DNA of 64,000 nt from Okeania sp. KiyG1 (GTDB lineage: Bacteria; Cyanobacteriota; Cyanobacteriia; Cyanobacteriales; Microcoleaceae). A program made the translations under genes and the position numbers. The stretch covers positions 124,001 through 188,000 of the forward strand of contig NZ_BLZO01000118.1 in assembly GCF_014132355.1 (NCBI RefSeq), given 5' to 3'. The notes beneath the pieces are model-generated. The model did not search any database. It was not told the origin of the DNA and was given only the letters and a program-made list of their open reading frames with translations. Positions 27,819-38,141 of the stretch are shown here, piece by piece (positions within the stretch are counted from its first letter, which is position 1; the number at the start of each line of letters is the position of its first letter).

Positions 27819-29711
27819 ATGAATAAAGCTCAGACACTAAAAAGAAAGTTAGGAAACCCTAAACCATTTCTTGAGTGCGTCTTACATTCTGAGGAGACCT
27901 CAGAATTACGCACTCGCTTTTTAAGCGTAGCATGGGATACAGAGGATATACCTTCACAAATTTCAATCAATCCTAACCTTAAATGGAAGGATATTAATTG
28001 GAAGAAGGTAGAGAAATCTGTATTTCGATTACAAAAATTGATTTACAGAGCATCCATGAGTGGCGAACTCCGCAAGATGCGCAGATACCAAAAACTTCTT
28101 TTAAAAAGCTATTACGCTAGGTTGCTAGCTGTTAGACGCGTGACACAGGATAACCAGGGGAAGAAAACTGCCGGGGTAGATGGAATTAAAAACCTACTCC
28201 CATGCAAAGATTCAACTTGGTGAACCTACTCTCATCACGCCACCTCAAAGCAAGCCCGACCCGCAGAGTCTATATACCAAAACCAGGTAAAAATGAAAAA
28301 CGTCCATTAGGCATCCCTACGATGTACGACCGTGCGTTACAAGCCCTGGTTAAGTTAGGTATGGAACCAGAGTGGGAGGCACGTTTTGAACCTAATAGCT
28401 ATGGTTTTAGATCAGGACGGTCAACACATGATGCCATTAATGCCATCTTTGACAGTATTAAACACAAGCCTAAATATGTTCTTGATGCTGACATATCCAA
28501 GTGTTTTGACCGAATTAACCATGATGCACTTCTAGGAAAGATAGGCCAATCTCCTTACAGACCGTTAATCAAGCAATGGTTGAAGTCTGGAGTGATGGGC
28601 AACAATCAATTCCTAGAATCTGTGGAAGGTACGCCACAGGGAGGGGTTATATCGCCCTTACTAGCAAACATCGCCTTGCACGGTATGGAAGAAAGATTAA
28701 TGGAATTTGCCGAAAAACTGCCCCTCAAATATCCAAGTGGAGGGGTAATGGCAAAACGGCACAAACAAAAAAGCTTATCTTTAATACGCTATGAGTCTCG
28801 ACTTTGTTATCCTACACGAAGACATCAAAGTAGTATTACAAGCAAAAACCGTAATACAGGAATGGTTAAACCAGGTAGGATTAGAACTAAAACCAGAGAA
28901 AACCAAAATTGCCCATACCCTGGAAGAATATGAAGGGAATAAACCCGGATTTGACTTCTTAGGTTTCACAATCAGGCAATGGAAGGTTAAGTCAACCAAA
29001 CATGGATTTAAAACACTAATTAAACCATCCTCCAAGAGTATTAAAACTCACTATCGGAAATTGGCAGATATATGTGATTCTATCAAAACTGCCTCCGTTA
29101 AAGTTTTAATAGCCAAACTAAATCCGGTGATAAGAGGATGGAGTAACTACTTCTCAACTGTAGTCAGCAAAGAGACATTCAGCAAACTGGATATGCTTCT
29201 ATGGAAAAGATTATGGAGATGGGTAAGTAGAAGGCATCCAAATAAGTCGGCTAAATGGGTTAAAGATAAGTATTTCCCTCACTGCAAAAAAACCAGGAAT
29301 TGGGTACTTAATGACGGTGAATATATACTTAACCAACACTCGGATGTGCCAATTATAAGACACATAAAAGTTAAAGGTAATAAATCCCCTTATGACGGCG
29401 ATTGGACTTATTGGAGCAATAGAATCGGCAAGTATCCAGGCATAAGAAAAGAAGTCACGACGCTACTAAAACGTCAAAAGAATAAATGCGCATTTTGTGG
29501 ACTAACCTTCAGGTCAAGCGACCTTATGGAAGTAGACCATATAAAACCTAAATCTGAAGGTGGTGACAACAAACTAAAGAATAAACAACTGTTGCACCGA
29601 CATTGCCACGATACTAAAACTGCCTTAGATAAAAAGACATACACGCAACCAAAGTTACAGGACTTACCTGAAAATTATTTATGGGTTGACGATATGTTGA
29701 TATTAAGGTAG
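27819..29711 (+). pseudogene. Group II intron-encoded reverse transcriptase/maturase/HNH, inactivated
   Basis: LtrA-type protein in three frames. Part 1 (27819-28223) holds RT0 and ends at TAGVDGIK. It also carries an extra ~25-residue block (ECVLHSEETSELRTR...) from a short inserted repeat. Part 2 (28202-28933) holds RT1-RT4, with IPTMYDRALQALV and EGTPQGGVISPLLANIALHG. The catalytic YADD box is destroyed: where SLIRYADDFVILHED is expected, DNA at 28787-28800 reads CGCTATGAGTCTCG, giving YESR and a frame change. Part 3 (28791-29711) has the rest of RT, domain X (GWSNYFSTVVSKETF...LWKRLWRWVSRRHP) and an HNH endonuclease (CAFCGL...VDHIKPKSEGG...HRHCHD). It cannot reverse-transcribe. Splicing would need another maturase. 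Confidence 0.92.
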
Positions 29712-29744
29712 GGATGTACCCATGACAAGGGACGTTTAAGAGAG

Positions 29745-29779
29745 GAGCCGTGATGAGGTGAAAGTCTCACGTCCGGTTC
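29745..29779 (+). ncRNA. Group II intron domain V
   Basis: GAGCCGTGATGAGGTGAAAG and TCTCACGTCCGGTTC form the conserved domain V hairpin with its internal bulge. It is the most conserved part of the ribozyme and appears intact. Confidence 0.92.
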
Positions 29780-29820
29780 TGAAGACGAGTCGGTTTGGTA
29801 ACAAACTGGCTTAGTTTAAC

Positions 29821-30315
29821 CAAATTATTCCCGCCGAGTACTTGACCTTGGTTCCTTCCAAGCCAGATGAATATGAAAAGTTAGGTAGTTATGCTCTATG
29901 TGGGTTGCCCGATCGCTACGGTAAGTTTATCTCACCGGGAGAAATGAAAACCCACTATCCAATCATTGTGGCTGGAGAAAACTTTGGTTGTGGGTCTTCG
30001 CGGGAACACGCACCTATCGCCTTGGGTGCTTCTGGCGTCCAAGCAGTAGTGTCTCAATCTTATGCTCGCATCTTTTTTCGCAATTGTTCGGCAACCGGGG
30101 AGTTATATCCTTGGGAGTCTGTAGATCGCCTATGTGAGTTATTTGAAACTGGTCAGGAAATTACTATTGATTTTGAAGAAAATCAGTTAACTAATCATAC
30201 TCTTGGTAAGACTTATCAGTTGAAGTCTTTGGGAGAAGTAAAACCTGTCATTGATGCTGGTGGTCTTTTTGCCTATGCGCGTCAAACAGGTATGATTTCT
30301 CAAAAACCAAGTTAA
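29821..30315 (+). CDS. leuD: leuD exon 2
   Basis: Begins [20 protein letters not shown] directly after the intron and runs 164 residues to the stop. Contains the small-subunit signature [15 protein letters not shown] with its swivelling-domain substrate loop, then [12 protein letters not shown]. Joined to exon 1 it gives a 183-residue LeuD, normal for the family. An ATG exists at 29842, but translation from there would lose the N-terminal beta strand, so the mature protein needs splicing. Confidence 0.95.
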   Translation, partial: QIIPAEYLTLVPSKPDEYEKLGSYALCGLPDRYGKFISPGEMKTHYPIIVAGENFGCGSSREHAPIALGASGVQAVVSQSYARIFFRNCSATGELYPWESVDRLCELFETGQEITIDFEENQLTNHTLGKTYQLKSLGEVKPVIDAGGLFAYARQTGMISQKPS

Positions 30316-30330
30316 ATTTTTATTTTCAAT

Positions 30331-30357
30331 GGGAGAGAAACTCATCTCTCCTTTTTG
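30331..30357 (+). terminator. Rho-independent terminator after leuD
   Basis: GGGAGAGA - AACTCA - TCTCTCC followed by TTTTT, 16 bases after the leuD stop codon. One of the few classical terminators in the window. Confidence 0.8.
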
Positions 30358-30917
30358 CTGTTCAATTTTTCGATAATTTTTAGTTGCGAACTTTTGCATT
30401 TAATGTATGATTTCTCCATCATCAGATTAGCTATTTTTTTACTTAACTTATCTGTTTTTATCTTTGATTAATTATCAGAGAATTAAAACCTAAAGACTAA
30501 ATTTTGTTTTGACTTATCAAAGGCATAACCAACTTTTTTGGGCCTAAAATTATCGAGTAAAAAAATAAAAACTCACAACTCAATATTAGATTATTGATTT
30601 AGGAAACAATGAGAGGTTCTTAATTAAATTTCTGACATAGTTTATAGATATAGCAGTCAAAGGAAAGGGAGCGGACATATCAAAAGCTTAAAACTCAGAC
30701 AACATAAGATTTTTCCTTTTTCCTTCTTGCTTCTTCCTTATTCTTTCTTCCTTATGCTATAAATTCTCAAATTCTCAAGCTTAAATTACAGAAATAATTT
30801 GACTTTGAATTTTAGCAAAATCAACTAAAACATACCCCCTTCATACTTTCTCTTATGGAAAAAGTAAAAGAGGGAAAAGGCAAAAATAGATGAGTTGGTA
30901 CATTCACCATCAATCCA
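30358..30917. other. AT-rich spacer
   Basis: No gene. Contains CTTTTTCCTTCTTGCTTCTTCC-type pyrimidine runs (about 30708-30760). Lies between two convergent genes. Confidence 0.5.
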
Positions 30918-31400
30918 TTAATTTTGCATAAATTCCTGCAAACCACGAGTCATCATCTCAACTATTCCCTCTTGGTTATTCAGTTCAGTTTTTGCCTCAT
31001 TTTCTATACGCTCCACTACATCACCTGGAAGATTCAGCAATTGCTTTAAATTTTCATAAGCAGCTTCTTCATCTTCATTAATCTTTGGTTCTTCAGGAGT
31101 ACGAGCACTACAAGCAATTACCTCGTAACCCAACTTTAGCACCAGTTCCCGTTCTTGTTGGGATTCTAATTTAGGAATTGACTCCCCTAATGGGATATTT
31201 TGCATAAAATAATCCCTTAATTCTTCCTGAAGTTGTTGCTGCCCATCTCCTGTAGCAAAAAGACTACTGAATCGATTTAACATTAAGTCTACCTCTTCTT
31301 GCGCCAGTTGTCCGTCAGACCATGCCATATAAGCAACAATCCGCAACAAATTCATCTGGCGTGGAGTAATAGATGGAGGTGGAGGTGGTTGTACTGCCAT
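30918..31400 (-). CDS. TerB-family (tellurite-resistance-like) protein
   Basis: 160-residue all-helical TerB-like protein. After a proline-rich start (MAVQPPPPPSITPRQ) comes the family's metal-binding-type helix pair LLRIVAYMAWSDGQLAQEEVDLMLNRFSSLF, where the conserved acidic Asp/Glu residues (SDGQLAQEE) are kept. The second half carries the repeat of this pattern in weaker form (NEDEEAAYENLKQLLNLP). TerB domains occur in stress-response systems with TerD and VWA partners. Both of those families are found at 62-63.6 kb, but not next to this gene. Function in cyanobacteria is not established. Confidence 0.82.
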   Translation of the reverse strand: MAVQPPPPPSITPRQMNLLRIVAYMAWSDGQLAQEEVDLMLNRFSSLFATGDGQQQLQEELRDYFMQNIPLGESIPKLESQQERELVLKLGYEVIACSARTPEEPKINEDEEAAYENLKQLLNLPGDVVERIENEAKTELNNQEGIVEMMTRGLQEFMQN

Positions 31401-33421
31401 AGATTTTTCCTCAATTTTTGGCTATTCATAGCTAAAGTTCTAACCTATCATCAACTCAGCAATTATTATCCAATCTTTGACAATTTTTAACTGAATCTGT
31501 GAGAAGTCCCACCATGCTATTGACCTTCATTTTTAACGAAGTCAGAAGTCAGAAGTCAGTAGGGGCGTTAACGTAGTTGTGCGTAGCAAATGGCCATTTG
31601 CTGACGCAAAGCTGCCGAATGGCGCCGATACAGAAGTTAACCCACCCCTACTCCCAGGAGGGGAAGTAGGAGATTTGAGCAACTCTCCAAAAATATTTCG
31701 CCTTAAAAGGCGGGGTTGCGCGACCCAATTATAATTATTTTGATAAATTATTTAATAATTGAAGTTTCACTGAAGAAAAGCATTCGGTTGTGCAGAGCGC
31801 GTAATGTGTGGGATAAGTAAATATGGCTGGCGAATCTAATCTAAAAGCACTGATATATAAAGGTTGAGCGCATTTTGGTCGCGAAGGGGGTGCAAGTATT
31901 TAAGCTTCTTGGACCAAAAAGTTAGGAAAAGATACAGGTAGAATTATTCCTCCTACTTTCTCAGCTCTCCCCACCCTCCCCACAGGAACCACACTTTCTT
32001 GACGCACAACCAAGCATTCTTTGGTGGTGGTGCATTATACCAATTAAAAAAGAATGTTACAAATAATAAGTGCGATAGAACTCCGTTCCCCTGAGGTGAT
32101 CGTGTATACTTTGCATGAGATGTCCCTTTGACAAAGCGGTGGATCTTCGGAGCTTCCCGTAGGGTGGGATGAGGTTTTGCTGGCGCATAACTACTTTAAC
32201 GGCTGTCGCCGATATGTTTGCGCAGCATGACAAACGGAAAAAACGAAGCGGCTCTGCGCTCTTGAGGTTCCCTCGCCATATCCATGAAACCAAGAGAGCG
32301 GTGCGACCCAGCGACGACGCTAGTTGCACCTGGTAACGCACCAAGAGAAAAAGAGAATTTATGACCTAAAAGTGGTATTGAAGCCATTCCCATGTGAGGA
32401 GGTCCTCCTGAGTTTCCCTCCTGGGAGGAGCGGGGATGGGTTGGGAAGGGTTAGGGGTGGGTTGACTCCTACAGCGGTTTTCATGTGGGTAGACCACAGT
32501 AGGGGCGTTAACGATAGTTATGCGAAGCTAACAGCCGGAAAGCTGACGCATAGCTCAGAATGGTGTCCCTACAGGGTTTTGGTTATGACGATGTGGTTCA
32601 GAGATCGGCCAAAGCGCTGTAATAAATACCCTATTGTAGCAAACATTTATCAATTTGGTATTAGACATCTCCAATATAAAAATAAAATCAATTATCGTAG
32701 ATAAATCATTAATTCTTTCCCTCTACTCCCTACCCCCTACTCCCTCTTTTCTTGAAAGGTCTATTGTAATTATTTTTGTTACGAGACACCGCAGTGGGAG
32801 CATCTTGCTCCCGTACTAATAATTTTTTTCCTAGATTACCATTACGCGAGCAGGACTGCCAAAAATTTAATTAAAAATTTAATTTTTTGCCATTTTATTA
32901 TTAACTACCAAAGCTGTTAGGATAGAGAAAAGTACAAATTATTAGACCATCTCCATAGAGGCGATGTAGCTGCCACACTTGCTCCCCCAACGCTATGTTC
33001 CTCACTTTATGCTCTAAGCGCCTTGGAGACTTCTATAAAATACTAAAACCATCTGATTTTCTTTTCTGAGCTATCCATAACACGCGAAAAAGTTAGTTAG
33101 GATATAGAGCGATCGCGAACCTTAGAGAGGAAAATTTTTTTCCTATTGTTGGCTTTTCCTTGCTATAGCACCTACTTTACTGATGATATTAGTCATTGGA
33201 GTTTTACTATTCCAGCTTAAGATCGACTGTGATCTATATCATTACTTAGTCAACTGAAGTATCACTAACCAAGTTTTATGTTATCACTAAGTTATGCTTC
33301 ATGTGATCACGAACCAAGCTTCATGTTATCACTAAGTTATGCTTATGAAAATCACTTACTAACTACATCACAATATCGGATAATTACCTTGTATTTAAAA
33401 TTAGCAAAGTAGAAAAAAGTT
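31401..33421. other. 2-kb repeat-filled region
   Basis: No intact gene. Features: an AAGTCAGAAGTCAG block followed by the GGCGGGGTTGCGCGACCCAA palindrome (31537-31740), repeated at 37155-37285; an AAAAAAGAATGTTA block (32049) shared with 35262; an ATR core fragment with the CTTCCCGTAGGGTGGGATG segment (32140-32300); a MITE-B copy (32470-32621); and ATGTTATCACTAAGTTATGC direct repeats near 33278-33342. Confidence 0.55.
32470..32621. mobile_element. MITE-B copy, 152 bp
   Basis: TACAGCGGTTTTCATGTGGG at the left and CCAAAGCGCTGTA at the right. The interior contains GTAGACCACAG and a GATGTGGTTCAGAGATC segment as in the 24825 copy, plus an extra GTTATGCGAAGCTAACAGCC stretch. No ORF. Confidence 0.65.
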
Positions 33422-33800
33422 ATGGCTCTCTTAATTCGTCCTTTAGGTGATTTTAACAAAAAAGAGTTCTCTGCTACAACATAAGTTGAAACAAATGTTA
33501 GCTAATAGCTCAGAAAATTGCTGTGTAGTAGACCTTGCCACTATCCATTCAATTAATAATTATGGATTAGTGACTTTGGTCGCATTACATCGTATAGCCA
33601 ATAAAAATGGTTGTAAATTATACCTAATCAATTTGAACGATTCCGTTAAATATTATTTAGAACTTACTGGACTAGATAGAAAATTTAACATTAAGCAGAA
33701 TGTGAAAAATGTTAAGTATAAACCAGGTAGTAAACTAAATTTTTGTTCTCATACTGTCAATCAGGACAAGGAGATTCTTCAATCGGGACTTACGCATTAA
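33422..33800 (+). pseudogene. STAS-domain protein (anti-sigma factor antagonist type), frameshifted
   Basis: Reads MALLIRPLGDFNK from the ATG at 33422, then continues in the next frame as SSLLQHKLKQMLANSSENCCVVDLATIHSINNYGLVTLVALHRIANKNGCKLYLINLNDSVKYYLELTGLDRKFNI. This matches single-domain STAS proteins of cyanobacteria. VVDLATIHSINNYGLVTL contains the phospho-acceptor loop, although the usual Ser is replaced (INNYG rather than INSSG). The shift is one extra A in the run at about 33458-33463. The last residues (SGLTH) come from a MITE-A-like end (GGGACTTACGCATTA at 33785). A GTG start at 33447 could give a shortened product. Confidence 0.75.
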
Positions 33801-33810
33801 GTACAAAAAA

Positions 33811-34015
33811 CTAGAATTTGAGATTGCTTCCATTTCCCCACAGCTTGAATGTACCCGCTTGAAATTTATCGGAAAACGTTAAATAACGTCTATCCTCTGA
33901 AAGCTTCCAGTCCGACGTTTGATATTCAACAGATGCTCTAACTTGATACTTTTTCAACCTAGGGAACCCCTTTTTGCCGGGTTTTTTTTGCCGACAATTC
34001 CTATAGAACCGTAAA
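33811..34015 (-). pseudogene. tnpB internal fragment
   Basis: The minus strand encodes KKGFPRLKKYQVRASVEYQT and SDWKLSEDRRYLTFSDKFQAGTFKLWGN. This is the segment between the N-terminal helices and the RuvC domain in IS200/IS605 TnpB proteins. No catalytic motif is present. It adjoins a MITE-A-type end at 33785. Confidence 0.65.
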
Positions 34016-34230
34016 GGATTGATACACTTAAAACAAAAGTTATTTGAGAAGATATTTCTCAAGCACTTAGAATTGAAAATATTCTGGAGAACGGAAGTTA
34101 TAAGAAGGAATAAAAATTCTTATTTATTTCCTGTTTTGAAGTGCCAAAAATATGCAATTTTAAAGTCGATTACCTCACATTTAGTTGATGCAAAATTAAA
34201 GCATGACTAAAATAACTACAGCAATACATT

Positions 34231-35181
34231 TTACCAATTCCGATATAGTTTTTCAGCATCAAACATAATCTCTTCATTTGGCAATCTAATCTTTGACTTT
34301 TGTCGTTCATAAAGGCTTTCCACCGCCGTTGTATCCTGGTCAATAACAGTAGCTGCCGCCTGTAAAAATGATTTTTGAAACAAAAACTTAAAGACAGGAT
34401 TTTTAAATTTTCCATATAACAAAATAAATGTTTTTGTTACGTTTTCAGTTTCTGGGTAAACAATGTGAGTTTGAACAATATTACCTACTGGTACTTCAGC
34501 TAAGAATGTTGTAGTTGAAGGAAAAGAATATTCTAGAGTATTGTTCATAACTTTAGGAATTATCCCAAAGCCGGATTTTTTAAAATTTCTCCAAAAGTAT
34601 TTTCAGCTCTTGTTATATATTGTTCTACTTTAGCATAATATCCATTAGTTTGATATGACTTAACATCACATGAGGTAATTTCAAACAAATCCTTATGAGT
34701 ACCATTTTGATGATTATAGTCATAGTTAACAAGCATACTGCTTAAAAAATCTGCCTGAATACTTTTTTCCCCACTTACTCCAATAAATTCATATTCCTCA
34801 GTTACTTTTTGAATTAACTCAGGAATTGGTAATCTTGCCTCATATCCACCATAAGTCCAAAGACAATCCTCTTTAACAATTAATTCTAAAGGTTGGGTAA
34901 TTGGTTGAGTGTCTAATTTACCTGCCTTATATAATTTTCCTGCTCCATCAAATTCTAGGGCGTGAAAAGGACAAGTTATTGTGTTTCGTTCTTGACAAAC
35001 CCAGCCTTCAGATAAGGGAGCTTGAAAATGAGGGCAGACATTATTGAGGGCAAAAACTTCACCTTTTTTGTTTTGCCAAATAACATAATCTTTCCCATTT
35101 AAAGTAATTTTTAGGTTGATTAACTCCTAGCATAGACTTATGAGCAATCAACCAAGGTGCGCCTGGTAAAATCGGTTTCAT
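34231..35181 (-). pseudogene. Rieske [2Fe-2S] oxygenase (PaO/RHO-alpha-like), two frameshifts
   Basis: Starts MKPILPGAPWLIAHKSMLGV. After the first shift (A/T run at about 35107-35112) it reads ITLNGKDYVIWQNKKGEVFA. The Rieske site follows: NNVCPHFQAPLSEGWV and TITCPFHALEFDGAGKLY (two Cys, two His). The catalytic part includes MLVNYDYNHQNGTHKDLFEI, with His residues spaced for mononuclear iron. The second shift, in the T run at about 34574-34580, precedes FGIIPKVMNNTLEYSFPSTTTF to the stop. Both shifts are single missing bases in homopolymers. Intact, it would be about 315 residues. It probably oxidised a chlorophyll breakdown product or another ring compound, but the substrate is unknown. 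Confidence 0.8.
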
Positions 35182-35366
35182 ATCTACCTCAAAAATTATA
35201 TTTACTAACAAAAATGTTTGAATTTCCTAGATTTATCTATAGGGTTTTATTACACCATTTTTAAAAAAGAATGTTATGGATAATAAGTCTAATTAAAAGA
35301 CAGATTAGTATATGTCCTTTTGAAATAAAAGAGAATTTATGGCCTAAAAACTGGTATTGAAGCTAT

Positions 35367-36683
35367 TCATTCTGACTCCTGACTTCTGACTCCTGACTTC
35401 ATCGACAACTGTGGACAAAATGTATAGGTATAACCGTCTTTTTTATGTACAACTTTTAATTTGCTCAGATGAACACTTTTGGCTTTCTGTCCTGGCACTG
35501 TAAAGTTAAAACTATTTGATTTTGAGCGAGGATTAACTCTACCAACTTCCCCAGTTTCAATGTTCAATGCTAAGTCTCCACTATTCCAACCTTTGATTGG
35601 TTTGAGTGGGTTATACCTGATAGGATAGCCATATTTGTTAACTGCTGCTTTCTGTCTACCTCCTTGCCCTTTACAGATAGCAGCTAAAGCTTGGGTGGTC
35701 TTAAACTCTAACTTATTCACTTCACCTACACAAGCTGCGTCTATGCAGTGTGCTTTTGGCAACTTCTGTTTTCTGCGGTTAAATTTTGTCTGTCCTCCAC
35801 TACCTGTAGTTACTACCAAACCTGTAGTCTTTAAAGTATTGAACAATTTCCACCGCGTAGAATTAACCGCTGCTGCATCTTTTAAAGGCGATATTGCTTG
35901 GGTAAGTATTCGCTTTAATAATTCTGGCTTTCCTGATAAGAATTCTTTGACATCTTGATTACTCTTAAGTTGATTGCATTTACTACAGGCAACAGTTAAG
36001 TTAGATACTCTGTCTGAGCCTCCTTGAGATTTGGGGTAGATATGTTCTATTTCTAGTGGTGTATCAGTTTTGCCACAATAAGCACATCTCGGACCCCATT
36101 TTTCTAACAAATATTCTCTCAATTCATATCCTGCTAATTCACCCTGTTGATACTCTATATCCTTTAATTTCTGGATTTTGAATCAATTGAGTATCAAAGC
36201 GAACCAACTCCATTGAGATTGATGCTACAGGACAAAACTTCATTAATCGTTTGACCCAAGTCATAGTAGTTTCGACTCTGTGCATTAGAGAAGGTGCTAA
36301 CCAACCAGTGGGCTTCTTTTGTTCGGGTTACCTGGTTTACGGTATCTGAGGTTTTTTGTCCTTCTAGCTCTCCGTCTGTGAGAACGCTTTTGCAGTTTTT
36401 CGGAAATTAATGAACCTCGGTGTTGAATTTCTAGCATCCAGATCACCTTGTTTCCCTCTAATAGAGCAATTCCTGTAAATTTAGAGCCTGGGTCAATCTT
36501 TAGAGTTAAAGTTGTTTTTACAACTATTTCAACAGCTTTGCGTGAGAATCAAAGTAAACGGAAAGCGTCGCCATACAGCAGCTTTACCAGAATTTAACAA
36601 CCTACGAGCTACAGTTGGTTTGCAAGGTTGTAATGGTTTTTTGTTTGTATCTATGACAAAAATGTAATTAGTATTAGACATTG
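35367..36683 (-). pseudogene. iscB: IscB (RuvC-HNH RNA-guided nuclease), frameshifted
   Basis: Minus-strand gene starting MSNTNYIFVIDTNKKPLQPC and KPTVARRLLNSGKAAVWRRF (PLMP domain). RuvC-I is LTLKIDPGSKFTGIALLEGN. The arginine-rich bridge helix is LQKRSHRRRARRTKNLRYRK. RuvC-II is [17 protein letters not shown], the HNH is [20 protein letters not shown], and RuvC-III is [14 protein letters not shown]. Frame breaks occur near 36540, 36320 and 36173. The part from 36122 to 35367 (HNH, RuvC-III, C-terminus) is open. IscB is the TnpB-like ancestor of Cas9. This copy cannot make the full nuclease unless the shifts are errors. The C-terminus ends in a GAAGTCAGGAGTCAG repeat. Confidence 0.88.
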
Positions 36684-36689
36684 TGGTGT

Positions 36690-36965
36690 CTAGTCCTTTT
36701 CAGTAAAGTGTTCCTCGATTGCGTTCCGCAAACCGAAGCTATCATGTTGGCCAGGCTTGTTCATGCTCTAAACACTATCGGTATCAAACCCACTTCCGAT
36801 TGGCGCACTTTAACGCTGTCCTTAATTTAGAGCGACCAGCATATATGCTGGAGTTCACATATGGTGGTCGTGACCTGCCAACGTAGTCATTACTGACTCG
36901 ATCTGCAACCTTTGAGAGACAACCTTAGAAATGTCCAGGGTTGGCTAGGTTTTTCAAAGGTGATG
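36690..36965 (-). ncRNA. Probable HEARO / omega RNA of the iscB element
   Basis: The 270 bases directly upstream of the iscB start on the minus strand are markedly GC-richer than their surroundings. They contain several pairing segments, for example GCGACC/GGTCGTGACC, CCAGCATATATGCTGG (a perfect palindrome near 36837) and GGCCAGGC...GCCTGG-type pairs. In IscB loci this position encodes the omega RNA (first described as HEARO RNA). Assigned by position and structure. The exact ends are not determined. Confidence 0.6.
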
Positions 36966-37154
36966 GTATATCTATATGTGCCATCTGTTGCTCCTTTTAT
37001 TTAACTAAATATTTAGTCAGTTATTAATATAAAGCTTTTAAATGTGGTTTGTCAAGAGTTAACGAAGCAAATGCTAATATTAACTAACTAAGAATTAAGG
37101 CCATATTTTGGCCCGAGTAATTAGTGTAAAGCTTGGCCTTTTCAGAGTAAGGTA

Positions 37155-37290
37155 TTAACGAAGTCAGAAGTCAGAAGTCAACCCACCCCTAACCCCGACC
37201 GTGGACGGGAAGTAGGGGATTTGAGCAAGCCTCCAAAAACATTTCGTCATTTCCCGGCGGGGTTGCGCGACCCAATTATTTTGATAAACT
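37155..37290. repeat. Dispersed repeat with GGGTTGCGCGACCCAA palindrome
   Basis: AACGAAGTCAGAAGTCAGAA, GGAAGTAGGGGATTTGAGCA, TCCAAAAACATTTCGTC and GGCGGGGTTGCGCGACCCAA match 31537-31740 in the same order. The end lies just before the TetR reading frame. Confidence 0.6.
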
Positions 37291-37362
37291 TTTTGGGAGT
37301 CTATTTATAACAGTTGTGAACCATCAAGGCAAAGAAAACCATCACCGAACAAGAAAGGAAGA

Positions 37363-37985
37363 TTGCGCGATCGAGAAGCAACAAAAGCAGAAATTTTAGA
37401 TGCAGCAGAAGAGGAATTTGCGAAATATGGTTTAGCTGGGGCCAAGATAGATGCGATCGCAGCTCGTACAGGAGTAACAAAAGCCATGATTTACTATTAC
37501 TTCAAAAGTAAGGAGGTTCTGTATCAGGAGGTTTTTCAACGCTTGGTCAGCGAACTTAATCAAATGATTCAGCAGTCCCACCTGGAGCAGTTGTCAGCAG
37601 AAGTAGCTTTGAAAATGGTCATACGTTCAGCGATCGCCTACGAAGCAGCTCATCCGTATAGAGGGAGACTGTGGTTCCATGAAGCAATTCAAAATCAGGG
37701 TAAATACGGAGAATTAACTGGTTGGCAAAACAGCTTTGTATTTTTGATGGGTATTTTGGAGCGGGGAATAGCAGAAGGAAGTTTCCGGCAGATCGACCCA
37801 TTTTTGACAACTATAAATATTCTAGGGATTTGTGTTTTTATTTTGATGCTCAGGAAAATCTCAGTTATCTCAAACCCGATCGACAACTTTTGAGTCAGGA
37901 AATGATTGAAAAACAAACTCAAGAAGTCATCAATTTAGTTCTAGGTGGCGTGCTTTTATATTCAGAAAATTCTAGTAAAGTTTAA
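37363..37985 (+). CDS. TetR-family transcriptional regulator, frameshifted C-terminus
   Basis: The TetR helix-turn-helix domain is clear: KAEILDAAEEEFAKYGLAGA, KIDAIAARTGVTKAMIYYYFKSKEVLYQEVF. The ligand domain follows (YEAAHPYRGRLWFHEAIQNQGKYGEL). The frame ends at 37893, but homology continues in another frame as FYFDAQENLSYLKPDRQLLSQEM and ends VLLYSENSSKV at 37985. One T is missing in the run near 37838-37842. No ATG is available. The marked start is TTG, and coding-like sequence (EPSRQRKPSPNKKGR) continues upstream in frame to about 37316, so the 5' end may have been cut by the adjacent repeat. The target is unknown. Confidence 0.8.
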
Positions 37986-38141
37986 AATACAAAAAAAGTT
38001 AAATTTTTCTATAGTAATTTAATTAGTTTATTTTTACGTCTATAATTAACATTTAAGATTTTGTCATCGATATCAAGATAGAATATCCTCAGTATAGCTG
38101 TTTATATTGACGATCCCCAATCAATAAATTACTAATATTTT

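Larger units (their letters stand above)
27218..29820 (+). mobile_element. Group II intron interrupting leuD
   Basis: Starts GTGCGACTCG and ends TTAGTTTAAC, with the AY 3' end. Domain V is at 29745-29779 (GAGCCGTGATGAGGTG, AAAGTCTCACGTCCGGTTC), a canonical 34-35-nt hairpin with the AGC-like triad and GNRA-type loop. Domain VI follows with a bulged adenosine candidate in CTTAGTTTAAC. The first 600 bases are the ribozyme domains I-III, and the intron ORF lies in domain IV. Exact joining restores the LeuD reading frame. Confidence 0.95.

Noticed and set aside
28787-28800. Programmed frameshift at the reverse transcriptase active site
   Set aside because: Neither frame nor any single shift restores the YADD residues. 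The bases themselves have changed, so it is inactivation.
31775-32025. Possible inverted pair CATTCGGTTGTGCA / TGCGTGTTGGTT-like ends
   Set aside because: Pairing is only about 13-15 bases with mismatches, and there are no flanking duplications, too weak to call an element.
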